Assembly: GCA_020746995.1 (NCBI GenBank)
Contig: JAGPXD010000004.1
Span: 2,356,001-2,420,000 of the forward strand
Origin: Plectosphaerella cucumerina
Lineage: Eukaryota; Ascomycota; Sordariomycetes; Glomerellales; Plectosphaerellaceae
Reading direction: 5' to 3'
Length of the DNA: 64,000 bases
Below the pieces are notes generated by a model, which was not told where the DNA came from, did not search any database, and was given only the letters and a program-made list of their open reading frames with translations. Positions 44,926-56,253 of the stretch are shown here, piece by piece (position 1 is the stretch's first letter; each line of letters starts with the position of its first letter). The translations under genes and the position numbers were made by a program.

Positions 44926-46681
44926 TCAGTCTTGGGACTGACCTTGATTGCGACACATGGGCAGGTTAGCCTGCCAAGAAATACAGTGACGGGAGAAAAG
45001 CAGATGTGGCGAAAATCTTCGCAGCACTCGGTGGGAGCCACACCAACGGCGCAGCTCCCTAGAGCCCGCTGTGCCCCCGCTCATGTAGTCGATGATGAGT
45101 CCTTTGCACACATGTCTTTCTTCGCAGCGATATATCCACGCGCGGCGGATGGAACCGAGTCGAGCCGAAGAGAAGCATGCCTTTTTGATGGGAGGTGGGC
45201 TGTGTGGTGCTGCAGGCGAAAAGTCGGCACACTCGGCGCTCTGAGGGTATATACGGGACAGTTGATAAGGCCTATAGCAGTCCCGGGGATCCACAAGGTC
45301 GTGAATCAAGGTTGACCGACGCGATATGTTGTATACAGTCGCCTTGTTGTGCTCATACCAAGGCCCTACTGTAAAGTCTCCCGCCAGAGAAGTACGGAAC
45401 TGCTCGGAATGGTGAGCTGACTGGGCAAGTGGTCGAGCATTTGAAGCCGCCAAGGGGTCACTTACGCAATGGTTGACGAGACCGTACCTTGTCCTCCCGT
45501 CGACATCGCAGTACGACGTCACTTCATACGCTGTAGGGGTGTCCGCCGGTGAAAGCGGAACGTAGATCCACGACATCGAGTATCGTACGATCTGACCCAT
45601 CTGCCTGAAGGTCTGCTCAGCGGTGGGCTGGCTTCTCGTGTGGGCATGGATGCGAATTGTCCTATTGTACTCATTGAAGAAGGTGATGCCGAAGCAAACA
45701 GACAGATCAATGGCACCTAGGTAGTCTGGGATTCTGTCGGACGAGAAGTTCGAGTTGCAGTCCTCTAGCCGCGGCGGATTCGGCATGTTCCAGACGCGAG
45801 GTTTCTCTTTCCAGACGCAAGGCTTCGCTCCGAAACCCACCAGGCGACAGATCCCATAGCGGAATTCGCATTTGGAGTCGGCGGGTGAGGCCACAACGAA
45901 AAGTTCCGTTCCAGGCCGGCTGCTCCGTGATGGCGCCTCTGAACTCTCGATGATTCGGATGCCCTGGGAGTCTATGACCAGGCGCCTCGGTGATATCATG
46001 GCATTACGCATTTGGACCACTGGCGTCGCCCCTCGTTGCCAGTACTGGACATGAGCAACGGGCACCGAGAGCCACTCGCCTGTCCCTGCAGGCATGTCGT
46101 GTATTATTCTCTGCACGACATCGAGCCGTTCAAGAACGCCCGTGCCTAGATATTTGCAAATCTCGGCCTTGATTTCGTATGGCAGATGCTCTAGGCTGTC
46201 AAAGCAGAGGAACCCTGCCGCTTTCGAGATGATAGATTGCACATTGCGTGGCGTTTCGAGGGGACGGGCCGCGTACTCTCGCCAAGGGAGCTTCGACGTC
46301 GCGACGCGGTACAAACGGGCTAACCTCTCGGGCAGGGTAGCGAGTCGGAGATAAAGATTGTAGCAATCAACGTGGACCGTTGCTGTCTCTGGCAGCCGTA
46401 GGCAATGCTGGCAGAATCCGCGACAAAAGTATGTGCCGCCGAAAAGGTGCCCGAGGCCGACTGGAATCAAAGATGCGTCGAGTGCTTTGTAAATAGTGTT
46501 TCCATTCGTTTCTGATGAAACTAAAGGACATAGTCAGGCTGACAAGGCAGGTAAGGATTGGAAGCTCACCGAGGATCAAGGCAGCTACATGGTCAATGGG
46601 GTAGAACGTGAATCCGCAAAGACCGCAATGGTCATGCAGCTTGCAGTGGCCGATTTCTCGATCGTCTCCGCGTCGAGGCAT
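44926..46681 (-). CDS. F-box-like protein of unknown function
   Basis: Exon 1 (46570-46681) and a long second part (44926-46520) give up to 568 residues. The start MPRRGDDREIGHCKLHDHCG contains a Cys/His cluster, and after the splice comes YFCRGFCQHCLRLPE, so residues about 12-75 hold a possible small zinc site. SLEHLPYEIKAEICKYL (about 132-148) resembles an F-box or F-box-like helix pair, which in known proteins binds Skp1. The remaining 400 residues match no family I recognise. A further intron of 45 bases at 45421-45465 (GTAAGT...CAG, in frame, no stop) is likely but unproven; it would give 553 residues. The C-terminal 80 residues are Arg/Ser-rich and less convincing, so the true end could be altered by another intron. 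The gene lies in an accessory-looking pocket. Confidence 0.6.
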
Positions 46682-46986
46682 GTTGGCTTGTCTGTTGGAG
46701 AGTGCATGTTCTGGAGAGGGTGAAAGATGGTGAGCAAGAACGATGGGAATTGGGGTTGTGCCACCACCTGACTTTGAGGGGCTACCGAATGCGCAGGAGC
46801 TACCTACCAAGATAGCCCAGGCAACAACCTACATCCCTCCTCCGAGCTTCGGGCCCCAGGTACATCAAAACTTGAAGGCTCTCTCAGTTCGTTTGTGATT
46901 TCCCGATCATGTTTTTTTGAGAGGCTGCGCATTTGCAAGGCATTTTGTCTCAAGGTCTGTGCCATAGTTGCTACGCTCAAGGGTGT
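46682..46986. other. Upstream region of F-box-like gene
   Basis: This short interval holds the F-box-like promoter and the 3' region of the decayed phosphotransferase gene. No gene is seen. Confidence 0.6.
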
Positions 46987-48614
46987 TTAAGGATGACTCT
47001 CTGTGTAAAATGCGACAGTGGATTGGCTGTGACTGCAAATCATCCACCTCAGACTAGATAAAACTTGGAGACAATCAGGCTGTGTTTTTTTAGGTGACTG
47101 ATATCTTTCAGAGTCGAACAACAACTCGGATAGGACGCGTTTTGCTTCTGTCGGCTCCCAGCCAACTATTCTCCTGTCTTCGGCCCCAGCCAGCTTCTTC
47201 TCGACGAAAGGCCCCATGGCAACCCTCTCGGCGTCCGTCAGCAGGTGCAGCCGCGTTTCCCACAGCTCTTTGCCGGGGTCACGGCGACCGAAGAATCTCT
47301 CGTCAAGATATCTCCAGTACACCGCGTCGAACGCCCAGCTCTTTCTTGAAGCGTAGCTCAGGAAGAATCGGCCTGTCTCCCAGCTCTGCTCCATGTAAGC
47401 AGACAGAGGGCCGGGCAACGGATTCGTAGATGTGTGGAACCCCGTGTCGGCCTCGGCCTTCCTCATGGCAGCAAGCCAGGTCTTCAAACGCATCGAATGA
47501 GTTTCCCGCCAGTTTTCCATGCCGCCTGGCCACATCTCAAACCTGTCGAGAAATAGCCACCATGGCGGGTCGAGGGAGAACTGAGTCGGGCCGGCGTAGG
47601 TAAACTCCCAATCGATGAGGGCGACGATGTCATCTGATTCGGTGAGCAGCATGTTTCCGGCGCGAAAATCGTCGCCCCAGATGTGGAAGTCCTGGGATCC
47701 TGAGGGTGCAGGGAGGAGGGTCGATGGTGGTATTTCAGATGACTGGGCGGACCAGGTGTCGTCGGAGAAGCCAAAGGTGCATAGACGTCCCTGGATGGCA
47801 AGCCGTCGAAAACCCTGGCGTGCCATATACTTGTTCTTACAGTCACTCGCCGAAGTCACCGCATCGTTGTGTTGGAAAAGAAGCTGGGCGATGTGCATCT
47901 CGGCAAGCGCCGTGTACCAGCCTGCGGCAGTGTCGTAGGTGGTACCCTCGGGGGGCAAGACGGAGCGAGGGATGTTGGCCAGCCTGATCATATCTGTCAT
48001 GTTGTGGGTGATTGGTCTCCCGGCAACCTCGTAGCGGCCATGGCTGGTCTCGACAATGGACCCGATGCGTGGAAATGTCAGTCGGTGCAGCTGCAGATAG
48101 CACCGGGCTATCTGGCCCCAAATATTGTCCAGGGTTGCTTCCTCGACCATCGGGTCAAGGGAGTGAGGATCTGATGCGTCCTCGCTTGGCCTCGTCAATC
48201 TGGCTGACACAGACCCGTGCATCTCGACATGGTCCATCACGACATAGGGCCCAACGGGCGAATCCTCGCCGTAGAAATGTAGTCGTGGGATGGGCAGCTG
48301 CGTCTCCTTGGCGATGAAGGCCGCAGTTGCAGCTTCCTGCACGGTCTTCTCCTGGGAAACTGAATGAGGGTCGTTCACGGGAGTCGGACCATGATATCTG
48401 GAGATCTTCCCTCGATGCGGACTCTGTAGAGCATGTTGAAGCCCCCGCCGATGAGGGGAGGCACAAGTGTCCCTTGACTGCCAAACTTTGCCTCTGCAAG
48501 CTCCACCACACTGCGACAGAGAGATTTGCGCCGCATTTCTTTCAGTGCATGTTCGGTCACTTTGTCGTTTCTGTCCCAAACGAGGTCGTCGAGGTCCTCT
48601 TGGCCGTAGTACAT
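46987..48614 (-). pseudogene. Phosphotransferase-enzyme-family (APH-fold) gene, interrupted
   Basis: The frame starting at 48614 (MYYGQEDLDDLVWDRNDKV) matches the start of a widespread fungal APH-fold family and runs through GGGFNMLYRVRIEGRSPDIMVRLP. There it meets a TGA at 48375-48377, where homologues continue with Cys or Trp. About 25 bases on, near 48350-48354, the coding frame shifts by one base. From EKTVQEAATAAFIAKE it is then open to 46987, covering the rest of the family: GRPITHNM, the catalytic-loop segment FHIWGDDFRAGNML with the metal-binding IDWEFTYA, DPPWWLFLD and SWAFDAVYWRYLDERFFG. No acceptable intron removes the two lesions: the only GT...AG pair would be about 36 bases and gives the wrong frame. 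Recently decayed gene, or a sequencing error. Family members have no proven substrate. Confidence 0.7.
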
Positions 48615-48984
48615 GGCAGCGGTGCCTGGCTGTAGGCTGTCTTTCGAAACGCATTGGCGGAAATAGAGCAAGAGGTCATGGACAAATCCAGTCCCAGACT
48701 TCGGATTCCAAGGCTGCCCTCTTCTTGTCAGCCATAAGATATCGGTGACTGGACTGGGAGGGTTGCTTGTCAGACGCAGAAAGTCGTGAGGCGGCAGAGA
48801 TGGACGTGGCGGGGGTGGGGGGTTGCAGTGTGGTTAGGGTACTTACTGACACGGTGCTTGACTACCCCCGGGTCTACCTGCCCCCAGATTGTCGCGTCGC
48901 GACTCTGCTTCTCCAACTGGTCACCACCATTCTCTGGCCACCTCCCTCCCACCATCACGGATCCCGTCAGTCAATGCGCCCATC
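48615..48984. other. Divergent interval between two interrupted APH-fold genes
   Basis: The two interrupted kinase-like genes face away from each other across this 370-base gap. No other gene is seen. Confidence 0.6.
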
Positions 48985-49909
48985 ATGGGCCAACACATGA
49001 GTCTTGGAGCTTTTCTCCCACTCAAATTTCGTCTTTGGTTCGGCAAGCTACTCTTCCGACCTGTCGGCCCACAAAAAAAACACAGTCCGAGTTTCCTGGA
49101 ACCGCATCATCAAGGGACCGTGTGATCCTCTAGAGATTGAGGCATTGCAGTACGTCGCCACACACACGACTGTGCCCGTGCCAAATCTGCACGCTGTTCA
49201 TACCGCCCAAAATGGATTCATCTACCTGGAGCTGGACTATATCCGGGGTGATACCCTGAGTGCCGTCTGGAATGAACTGAGCGCCGCACAGAGGACCGCG
49301 ATCTTTGTCGAGGTCAAACAGCATTTGACTAGTCTTCGGGAGCTCCAGCCGCCAGCAGAGGCCATTGTCTGCTCCGCTCTGCAGAATCCAGCCTATGATG
49401 GTCGTGTTGGCTTCCGGTTCTTTGGTCCCGTGAACCATCGCGAGTTTCATTCCTTGTTACGCAAGCATCTCGTCTGGGAAGACGTCGAGACGTTTCTCGG
49501 ACAATAGGTGGCCTCGACGCAAACATCAAGCTATCGAACCTGCTTCACATACGCCGATCTAGCACCGAGAAACATCATCGTGCGACAAGGGCGAATTGCT
49601 GCCATTATCGATTGGGGGTTTGCCGGGTGGTATCCCGAGTACTGGGAATTTACCAAAGCACATTACAACTACTTCTCGGGCGAAGATTGGGAAAATTTGC
49701 TCTGGACTGCGCTAATACCCTACGAAACAGAGCTCGAAGCGGAACGCACCCTCTGGAGGATGTTGCCAGAACCAGGCACACGATCATCAGGCAAGTTCCG
49801 TGACGGATCGACCTTCGAGTACAAGGGGTCAAGCCCATCGACCAGTTGGATGGCTGCAAGAGAAGGCTGCCGCGATCTGTGGACGTTGGCTCTGGGCGCA
49901 AAATTCTGA
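48985..49909 (+). pseudogene. Second phosphotransferase-family (APH-fold) gene, interrupted twice
   Basis: The frame from 48985 opens with a family-like N-terminus (LPLKFRLWFGKLLF) and breaks at an eight-A run (49073-49080). One base fewer there would join it to the next frame (TVRVSWNRIIKGPCDP), which holds EIEALQYVATHTTVPVPNLH and the acidic LELDYIRGDTL. That frame stops at TAG 49505-49507. It then continues, same phase, with SSYRTCFTYADLAPRNIIV (catalytic loop), IAAIIDWGFAGWYPEYWEF (metal-binding Asp) and LWTALIPYETELEAERTLW to 49909. An intron ending at that TAG would need a 52-base donor that shifts frame, so I prefer a true stop. Homopolymer error could explain the first lesion but not the second. 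The gene is head-to-head with the other broken APH-fold gene and differs from it in sequence, so it is not a fresh duplicate. Confidence 0.7.
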
Positions 49910-50250
49910 AGAGCTCGGCCCTTCGTGGTTCTGCAGCACATAATTTTCGACACTCCGGAGTATCTCTCGATTCTGCCCCCTTCTCAAGCCATCGTCAACG
50001 TCGGAGAATTGCCAGATAAACTCCGCCGGGGAATCTACCTGACACGCTCCTCCAGAAACTCCGCATCTCGTCGGCGTAACATCACCCCTAGTGCGCTGGA
50101 GCATCCAGCAGTCGGAGTTACTCATAGACTGGAGCCCTTGAATTATGGTGTTAGTCGCGGAGTTTGCCCTCTATAAGACATCACCATCAGCCAGCAGGGT
50201 ACGTCAACAGGCCATAATCACAACCATCTCAACCCATACCTACTTCGACC
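49910..50250. other. Upstream region of MDR oxidoreductase gene
   Basis: This is the promoter region of the oxidoreductase gene. No gene is seen. Confidence 0.65.
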
Positions 50251-51315
50251 ATGTCTTCAAACAAAGCACTATTCGTCAACGAGAACGGCGCTATCATCGT
50301 CTGCTCAGACCTTCCGCCAGGGCGGCCCGAACCCGGCGAGCTGCTTATCGAGGTCTTCTACTCAGGCGTCAACCCCTCTGACGTGAAGAGCACCCGCGTG
50401 CTACATAACCATGGCAACGTCTTGGGCGTAGACTTCAGCGGCCGAGTCCTCGAGGCGCCAGCTGACTCTGGCTACGCTGCTGGAGACATCGTCGCCGGAT
50501 ACACCCCGACGGGGAGCCGCCGTCCCTTCCGATACGGTGCTCACCAGCCGTTCCTCGCTGTTCCTCCAAACTCGGGCATCTTCAAGGTCCCCACCAACAT
50601 GCCGTATGAAGACGCGGCGGCTTTCATGGTCACCGTGCAAACCGCCTCCGACGGCCTTTTCAACCGCCTCTCGCTACCCGTACCGACTGAGGCAAGCGTT
50701 CCCGGCTCACTCCAAATCACGGTCGTCATCTGGGGTGGCGGCACCTCCGTCGGATTAGCTTCTATCCAGCTCGCCCGCGCCGCCGGCGTCTCTACCATCA
50801 TCACAACGGCCTCGCCTTCGCGGCACCAGATGCTCAAAGACTTTGGCGCAACACACTGCTTTGACTACCGCGACCCTGACGTCAAGTCGGCTGTCAGACG
50901 CGCCATCGACGAAGCCGGCCACACCGACGTTCGAGGCTTCGAGACGGCCGCCACCGCAGATGCATACCGTCTTTTCCTCGACATACTGACAGCTCTCCCA
51001 AAGGAGCCCCCTTTGTGCTTCTGCTGGGTTATGACAGACGAGCGGCCCCAGAGTGAGACCGTCCTGGGAGGCCGTCACTATGATGTCGTTCTCACCTTGC
51101 CCGGTGGCCAGGACATTGTCTTCGAGGCACGCCCTGTCGAGGGCGAGACTATTTTCAAGGCCGTCGATTGGGCCGTGGCTCACTACGGCAATGGATTCAG
51201 GTTGCCTGCCGTTCGCATCTTTGAGGGAACTGCAGAGGACGCGTTGGCCGTCCTTGAGGACGTTGCAGCTCTGGCCACCTTTGGCAAGGCCGTTCTCAAG
51301 CACCCGCTGAAGTAG
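50251..51315 (+). CDS. Medium-chain dehydrogenase/reductase, zinc-less enoyl-reductase type
   Basis: A single exon of 354 residues. The GroES-like half (residues 1-135) contains LLIEVFYSGVNPSDVKSTR and GVDFSGRVLEAP. The Rossmann half begins at VVIWGGGTSVGLASIQLARAAG (about 158-179), the dinucleotide loop. The catalytic and structural zinc cysteines of alcohol dehydrogenases are absent, as in enoyl reductases and quinone oxidoreductases. The branch is the one found as trans-acting enoyl reductases in fungal polyketide clusters and also as stand-alone genes. No polyketide synthase is in the window, so a cluster role is not supported. Probably a cytosolic NADPH-dependent double-bond reductase; the substrate is unknown. 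The gene lacks introns, in contrast to its neighbours. Confidence 0.85.
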   Translation: MSSNKALFVNENGAIIVCSDLPPGRPEPGELLIEVFYSGVNPSDVKSTRVLHNHGNVLGVDFSGRVLEAPADSGYAAGDIVAGYTPTGSRRPFRYGAHQPFLAVPPNSGIFKVPTNMPYEDAAAFMVTVQTASDGLFNRLSLPVPTEASVPGSLQITVVIWGGGTSVGLASIQLARAAGVSTIITTASPSRHQMLKDFGATHCFDYRDPDVKSAVRRAIDEAGHTDVRGFETAATADAYRLFLDILTALPKEPPLCFCWVMTDERPQSETVLGGRHYDVVLTLPGGQDIVFEARPVEGETIFKAVDWAVAHYGNGFRLPAVRIFEGTAEDALAVLEDVAALATFGKAVLKHPLK

Positions 51316-51820
51316 TCTGGCATGTGACGGGCTGGATACATGTTGCAGCGGTGCTAGACAGAAATAGACACCATCTGACACATTTGCCAAAAGGGATCAT
51401 TTGAGTGGCGATAGGCATGCTGCAGCAGAAATGTAGCTTGGTGAGATGAGAGTCAGACTTGGCCACAGTCCCTGTCCGCCGCTGGCAATCATGTGGCTTT
51501 TTGCCCCTATTCCCAGACCCCAGCAAGCCCCTGAGCTCTTTCCCCAAGGAAGCTTAGCAATGCACCGAGGAAGAGTCCATCGCAGACATCACAGAAGTAA
51601 CCCGGATGTATAATTTTCTGGATTGCATGCACTTGATAACAGTACACAACATCCCGCGTCAATGCATCGTTTCCAGCAATCGCCATGATTCTCATTGCTC
51701 GCCTGCCATTCTATGGGTCGTCTCCTCCTCTGGCTCTGACCGTTTTCCTTGTTGACGTGGAAAAAAAGCAACATATACAAATACAAACACCTCCCACGCC
51801 ACCTCCCTTGACATCCAGAC
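51316..51820. other. Convergent 3' region between MDR oxidoreductase and Spt6
   Basis: Two 3' ends meet here. Nothing else is seen. Confidence 0.65.
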
Positions 51821-54800
51821 CTAGCGGTAGTGCATCTGCTGCTGCTGCATCTGCTGCTGTTTGGCCTTCTTCTGCATCTCGTTCTGGTACATCAGCTTGA
51901 AGCCGTTGCACAGACCACGCATGTCCGGGTACTTGTTCTTCAGCAGCTCGTATCCCTCGTGCATGACCTTGACGGGAAGGGCGTTGACGCGGTCGTTCTT
52001 GCCCGCCTTGAACATGAGCCAGAAGTATCCGGGGTGCTTGGTGTCGATGCAGAAGGCGTACGCCGAGCTGTTGGGGTTGGCGTCCAGGAAGGTCGTGAGC
52101 CACTTTTCTGTTTCACGGGTCAGTCTCATATTCCTCGTCTGGCCTGGAAGGAAGGGATGCTGCTTACCGACTTCAGCCCGAGAGCGCTTCTCAAACTTGT
52201 CATGCTGCATCAGCTCATCCACCTTCTTCGCCATGCCCTCGATGTGGGTGTGAATCAGCTCGTCCAGATCGGGGTATGTGACCCTGCCGACACGCAGGAA
52301 CTTTCCGAGAGAGAAGTCGTTAGGCTTCTGCAGCTCGAGAACATCGACGTGTTGAAAGACACCGTCGGCGACCTTCCAAGTGATGGCGAGGTGGTCGTTT
52401 CCCTTTGAGGATGGGCGCACGACGATCTCGCCGTTGGGCTGGCTGCCGAGCCACTGCTCCGCCTCGATACCATTGAACGGCTTGAAGAGCATGTGGTTGA
52501 TGACGCGCTGGGTGCGTCCTGTTGTCTTGTCCTTCTCCCTGAGCTCTTCCCGGTCGGCCGCCTCCAGCCTCTCGTCCCACTGTCCGTGAGGCTGGTAGAT
52601 GCGCCTCCTGTACGGCGTCCTGATGTCCCTGTCCCGGATAGACAGCTTTGCCACGAAACCCTTCATGTCGATTGAGAGAATCTTGGCTTGGATTGTCTGA
52701 CCCGTCGAGATGCGGCCACGGAGGCCGTCACCGTCGGGGCCGTCTGATGACTCGATGCGGCCCTCGATGCCGCAGTCGAGCTTGACGATGGCGAACTCGT
52801 CCTTGACAACACGCACGTTGGCAGGGATAATCATGTTCTCCGCCAGCGATTCTTTGGTCTCGCCCGTGAACATTGTGAAGATCTGGTCGTCCTCAAGCTT
52901 ATTGAAGTTCTTTCGCAGCTCTTCGTAAGGCGCCTGGAGCTCGGCACGGATGGTTTCGAGAGTGGCGCGCTTCTTCTGGCTGTATCGGTCCTCGAGCTGC
53001 TCGGCGTACTCCTCCAGGATGAGCTCGTTGACGCGATCCTGCTGGTCGTCCTTGAAGAGCTTCCGGACCACGGCGCCGGGACCTCCCTCTGCAACTTCTG
53101 TGCTGACGTCTTCTTCGTCGAGCTCAAGGGCGTCAGCGGCCATTTTCCTGCCCAGATCGTAGTCCTCGGGGTGCACACGGGTGTTGTCCAAGGGTTCCGA
53201 GTTTTCGTTAGTGGGCTCAAATTCGATGAACAGGAAGCTTGCGCAGTTGTTGAAGACGCGGGGGCCAACAACAGGGAGTTTGCCGCTGTCTGGGTCGCCG
53301 ACCAGCTCATCGCGCGTGTTGACGGAGCCGCCGTTAGCGTTGATCGCCTTGAGAACGCTGGTTGCCTTGCGGGGGCCCAGACCTGACACGAATGGCAGGA
53401 GGTTGGCCGTGTACGGGTCAGATACGGCCTCGTTGATGTTGACACCGCAGAGGTTGACCATGTCAACCATGGCGGACTCGAGGTGCCGCATGAGCTTGTC
53501 CTGAGGCAGCAGCTGTTGACATGGGTGGAAGGAGAGAGTCGTGATGTCCTTGCCTAGGGCGGCGTACTCCTTGAGGGGGTTCTGCATGTAACGAGCCAGG
53601 GCGATGCAGTACCGGGTCAGCGGGATGATGGTCGGGTGCTCGCTGAGTCCGCGGGGGCTGTCCTTGTAGAGGCGGGCGACTTCATCGTTGACGATGATGA
53701 CCTCGAGAGGCTCAATCCTTGTCTCTCCAGTCTCCGGGTCATCGAATGCGGCACCCATCAGTCCACGTTCACTGACCAGGTTCTCAAGCTCACGCACCAG
53801 CCGATGGGTATCCGCCGTCCAGCCACTAACACCGATGACGTCTGGCACCTTCTGCTGCACCAGGTCGCAGAATTCCTGACGCGTTGCGTCGTTGCGGAAG
53901 AGGTTGTCCAGCTTGCCGTGGTCGCTGAAGCGGCCCTCCTCGTCCATCGAGGCCCAGCAGAGAGGCACGCGGCTGGGATCCTCGCCACCGTTGGAGATGG
54001 TGAGCACGCGAGGCGTTGTGCCCAGCACCATGCCCTTCGGCTTGTACGGCGCCTGATCGATTCTGTTAGAAAACTCATCGCGGCACGCGGCGAAGACCTC
54101 TTCCTGGCAGGCGGTGCGGACCGTCTCCTTCACGCCCTTGGCGACGTGCTTGAGCAGTCGTGGCACGGCAATGTCAAGAACCCTCTGGCGCTCCTCATTC
54201 CATCGGTCAGCGCGTTCGCTGTAGTTGTCCGAAATGAACTCCTGGCGCAGCTGACGCTTGAATCCTTCGTCGTTCTCGAGCGCAACATGGACCTCGATCA
54301 AGCCTTCCTCCTCAGCCTTCATCATCTTCAGGAAGAGATGGGGCTGGCGAGCCAAGTCGGCGAAGCTCTGGTGCTTGAGGTACTTGACCTCGTAAAAGGG
54401 ATGCGCCTCGTCGATCTTCCGCAGACCCTTTTCGGTGCGGTGGCAGCTGATGTCTCCCATTTCGTAGAAGTTGGCCCGGAAGTGTCTACGCATACGGGGG
54501 CTAACGAACAGCTCCTCGGCATACATCTGACGAGCGACCTTGAAGACGGAGTCGCCAGTTGGGAATTCGTCATCGACGAGAGCGTCAGCAAGATCGTCGG
54601 GGAGCTGACTGTCATCATCGGCCCAGACCTTGCTACCCTCACGCAGAGCGTTTTGGGCAAGGCGGTCGGGGCTGATGCCGTAGGCTTTGACGAAGCCGTA
54701 TGCCTTGCTCTTCCGCACCTTGTCGTACAGAGCGGCCTTGGAGCCGGGACGCTTTGTGTTCTTGGTGCTGCCGTTCAGTGTAGCCAGATCCTTCAGCTCT

Positions 54801-56253
54801 GATGCGTACTGGAAGTGCATGTAGTCCTGCAGGTCTTGCAGCTCCTCCATGCTTGAGGCCTGGGGGATCATTTGCTGGAGGATCTCGTCCTGGACGCTGA
54901 GTTCCGCTTTCAGACTCTCAAAGGTCTTCTCCAGAGTGTTCCGCTTATCCATAAGCGAGCGGAATTTGATGTCCAGCTCGAGAATGCGCCAGAGGTCGTC
55001 TTGCGTAAGAAGCTTCTCAGCACTGATAATGAACTGAGGGGCCTCCGGGTCGTCCCGGTGGGCGTGGTTGGGCATTTTTTTGGTGTGGATGAGGTAGTCC
55101 TTGCGGTGCTGGAACACGTATGGAACCTCGACCTCGTCAACGACGAAGAACTCGAGAACTTTGCCGATGGCCTTGGTGAAGGGGCTGTGCAGGTCGCCCG
55201 GAAGACCCTTCTTTGGCCAGATGAGGCTGGTGATCCATCGGGCCTCCTCCTTGAACTGCTCGGCGCTAAGTTGCAGCGACTTGAAGGGCTTGCGGTCGAG
55301 CTGGAAGCGCTCGGGCTCGTCGGTGAAGCGGATTTCGTTATCCTCGTCCGTGAGGAGCTTCTCCGTCAGCTGCGAGGGCTCGAACACGTCCTTGAGCTCA
55401 ATGGTTTGCTCCTCGCGCTCGCGCTCGGTCTGCTCCTCCTCCAGGGCCAATGCCCAACCGTAGTCCTCGCCCGCGCCGAAGATGGCCTCGAAGTCCTCCA
55501 GGGCATCCTTGTCAAGGCCGGCGGTGTCGACGACGCTGGCCATGCCCCTATCACGGGGCCTAGCGACTTCGGCATCTTCCTGGGCCTGGATGCGCGCCTC
55601 TTCATCCTCGGGGAAGTCCTCCTCGATGAAGTCATCAAACTCGTCGGCTTGCTGTCGGTAGTTGGACCGCCCGTACGGCCGCTCGTTGGCTGCGTCTTCG
55701 TCGTCGGAGAAAATGTCCTCGAGGCCGCGGTGTTCGGTCGCCCTCTCGTTCTCATCTCGATGGCCGCGCTTGAGCCTTTTGAATTTCGACTAGAAGGGGG
55801 GGTAATGTGAGCCAACGTCTAGGCGATTGAAGGTGACGACAGTGTGGGAAGCATACCTCGACTGGTGCCTTGGGTTCGCGCTCTCCGATGAGCTCCAGAT
55901 CGTCCTCATCGAGCTGCTCCTCCTCTCCACGATCACGGTGTTCCCGCTTGCGTTTTACCACGCGCTCGTGTGCATCAGACTCATCGCCCTCCTCGTCCTC
56001 ATCCTCGTCGACAATGAAGCCTTCGCGAATCTGATCGAAAGTGTTAGCAAGAGAGGAGCCAGCCGATCTGGGAGAGCGTTACCTTTGCTGCTTCCTCTTC
56101 ATCGTCGTCGTCGTCCTCCTCTTCGGACGAATCTTCAACATTGTTGGTGCGGCGAGGCGCGCGTTCTTCGCCTCCCTCTTCGTCGTAGGATTCGTCATCC
56201 TCCTCATCAAGATCGGCCTCGTTGAGGACCATATCTCTGATGGAGGCGCTCAT
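51821..56253 (-). CDS. SPT6: Transcription elongation factor and histone chaperone Spt6
   Basis: Four exons (56083-56253, 55857-56030, 52168-55789, 51821-52107) give 1417 residues. Spt6 travels with RNA polymerase II in the nucleus and reassembles nucleosomes behind it. The first 240 residues are strongly acidic (DEEDDESYDEEGG), as in the family, where they bind histones and Iws1. The core contains the helix-turn-helix/Tex-like part, the YqgF-like fold, and PFVSGLGPRKATSVLKAI, the HhH motif. The S1 domain (about 1090-1170) and tandem SH2 domains follow; the latter begin near RRVINHMLFKPFNGIEAEQWL and bind the phosphorylated Rpb1 linker. The last intron (52108-52167, 60 bases) has no stop and preserves frame; removing it joins RAEVEKWLTTFLDANP. 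The start at 56253 has good context, and exons 1 and 2 carry the acidic tail. Last residues are a short Gln run. Confidence 0.94.

Noticed and set aside
48340..48377. Possible tiny intron removing the TGA in the minus-strand APH-fold gene
   Set aside because: The only GT...AG pair is about 36 bases, below the usual fungal minimum, and joins the wrong frame.
50251..51315. Secondary-metabolite cluster around the enoyl-reductase-like gene
   Set aside because: No synthase, transporter or pathway regulator is visible nearby; the gene is better called a stand-alone MDR enzyme.
53636..55810. Long plus-strand frames opposite Spt6
   Set aside because: They are antisense shadows of the Spt6 exon, whose conserved domains read on the minus strand.
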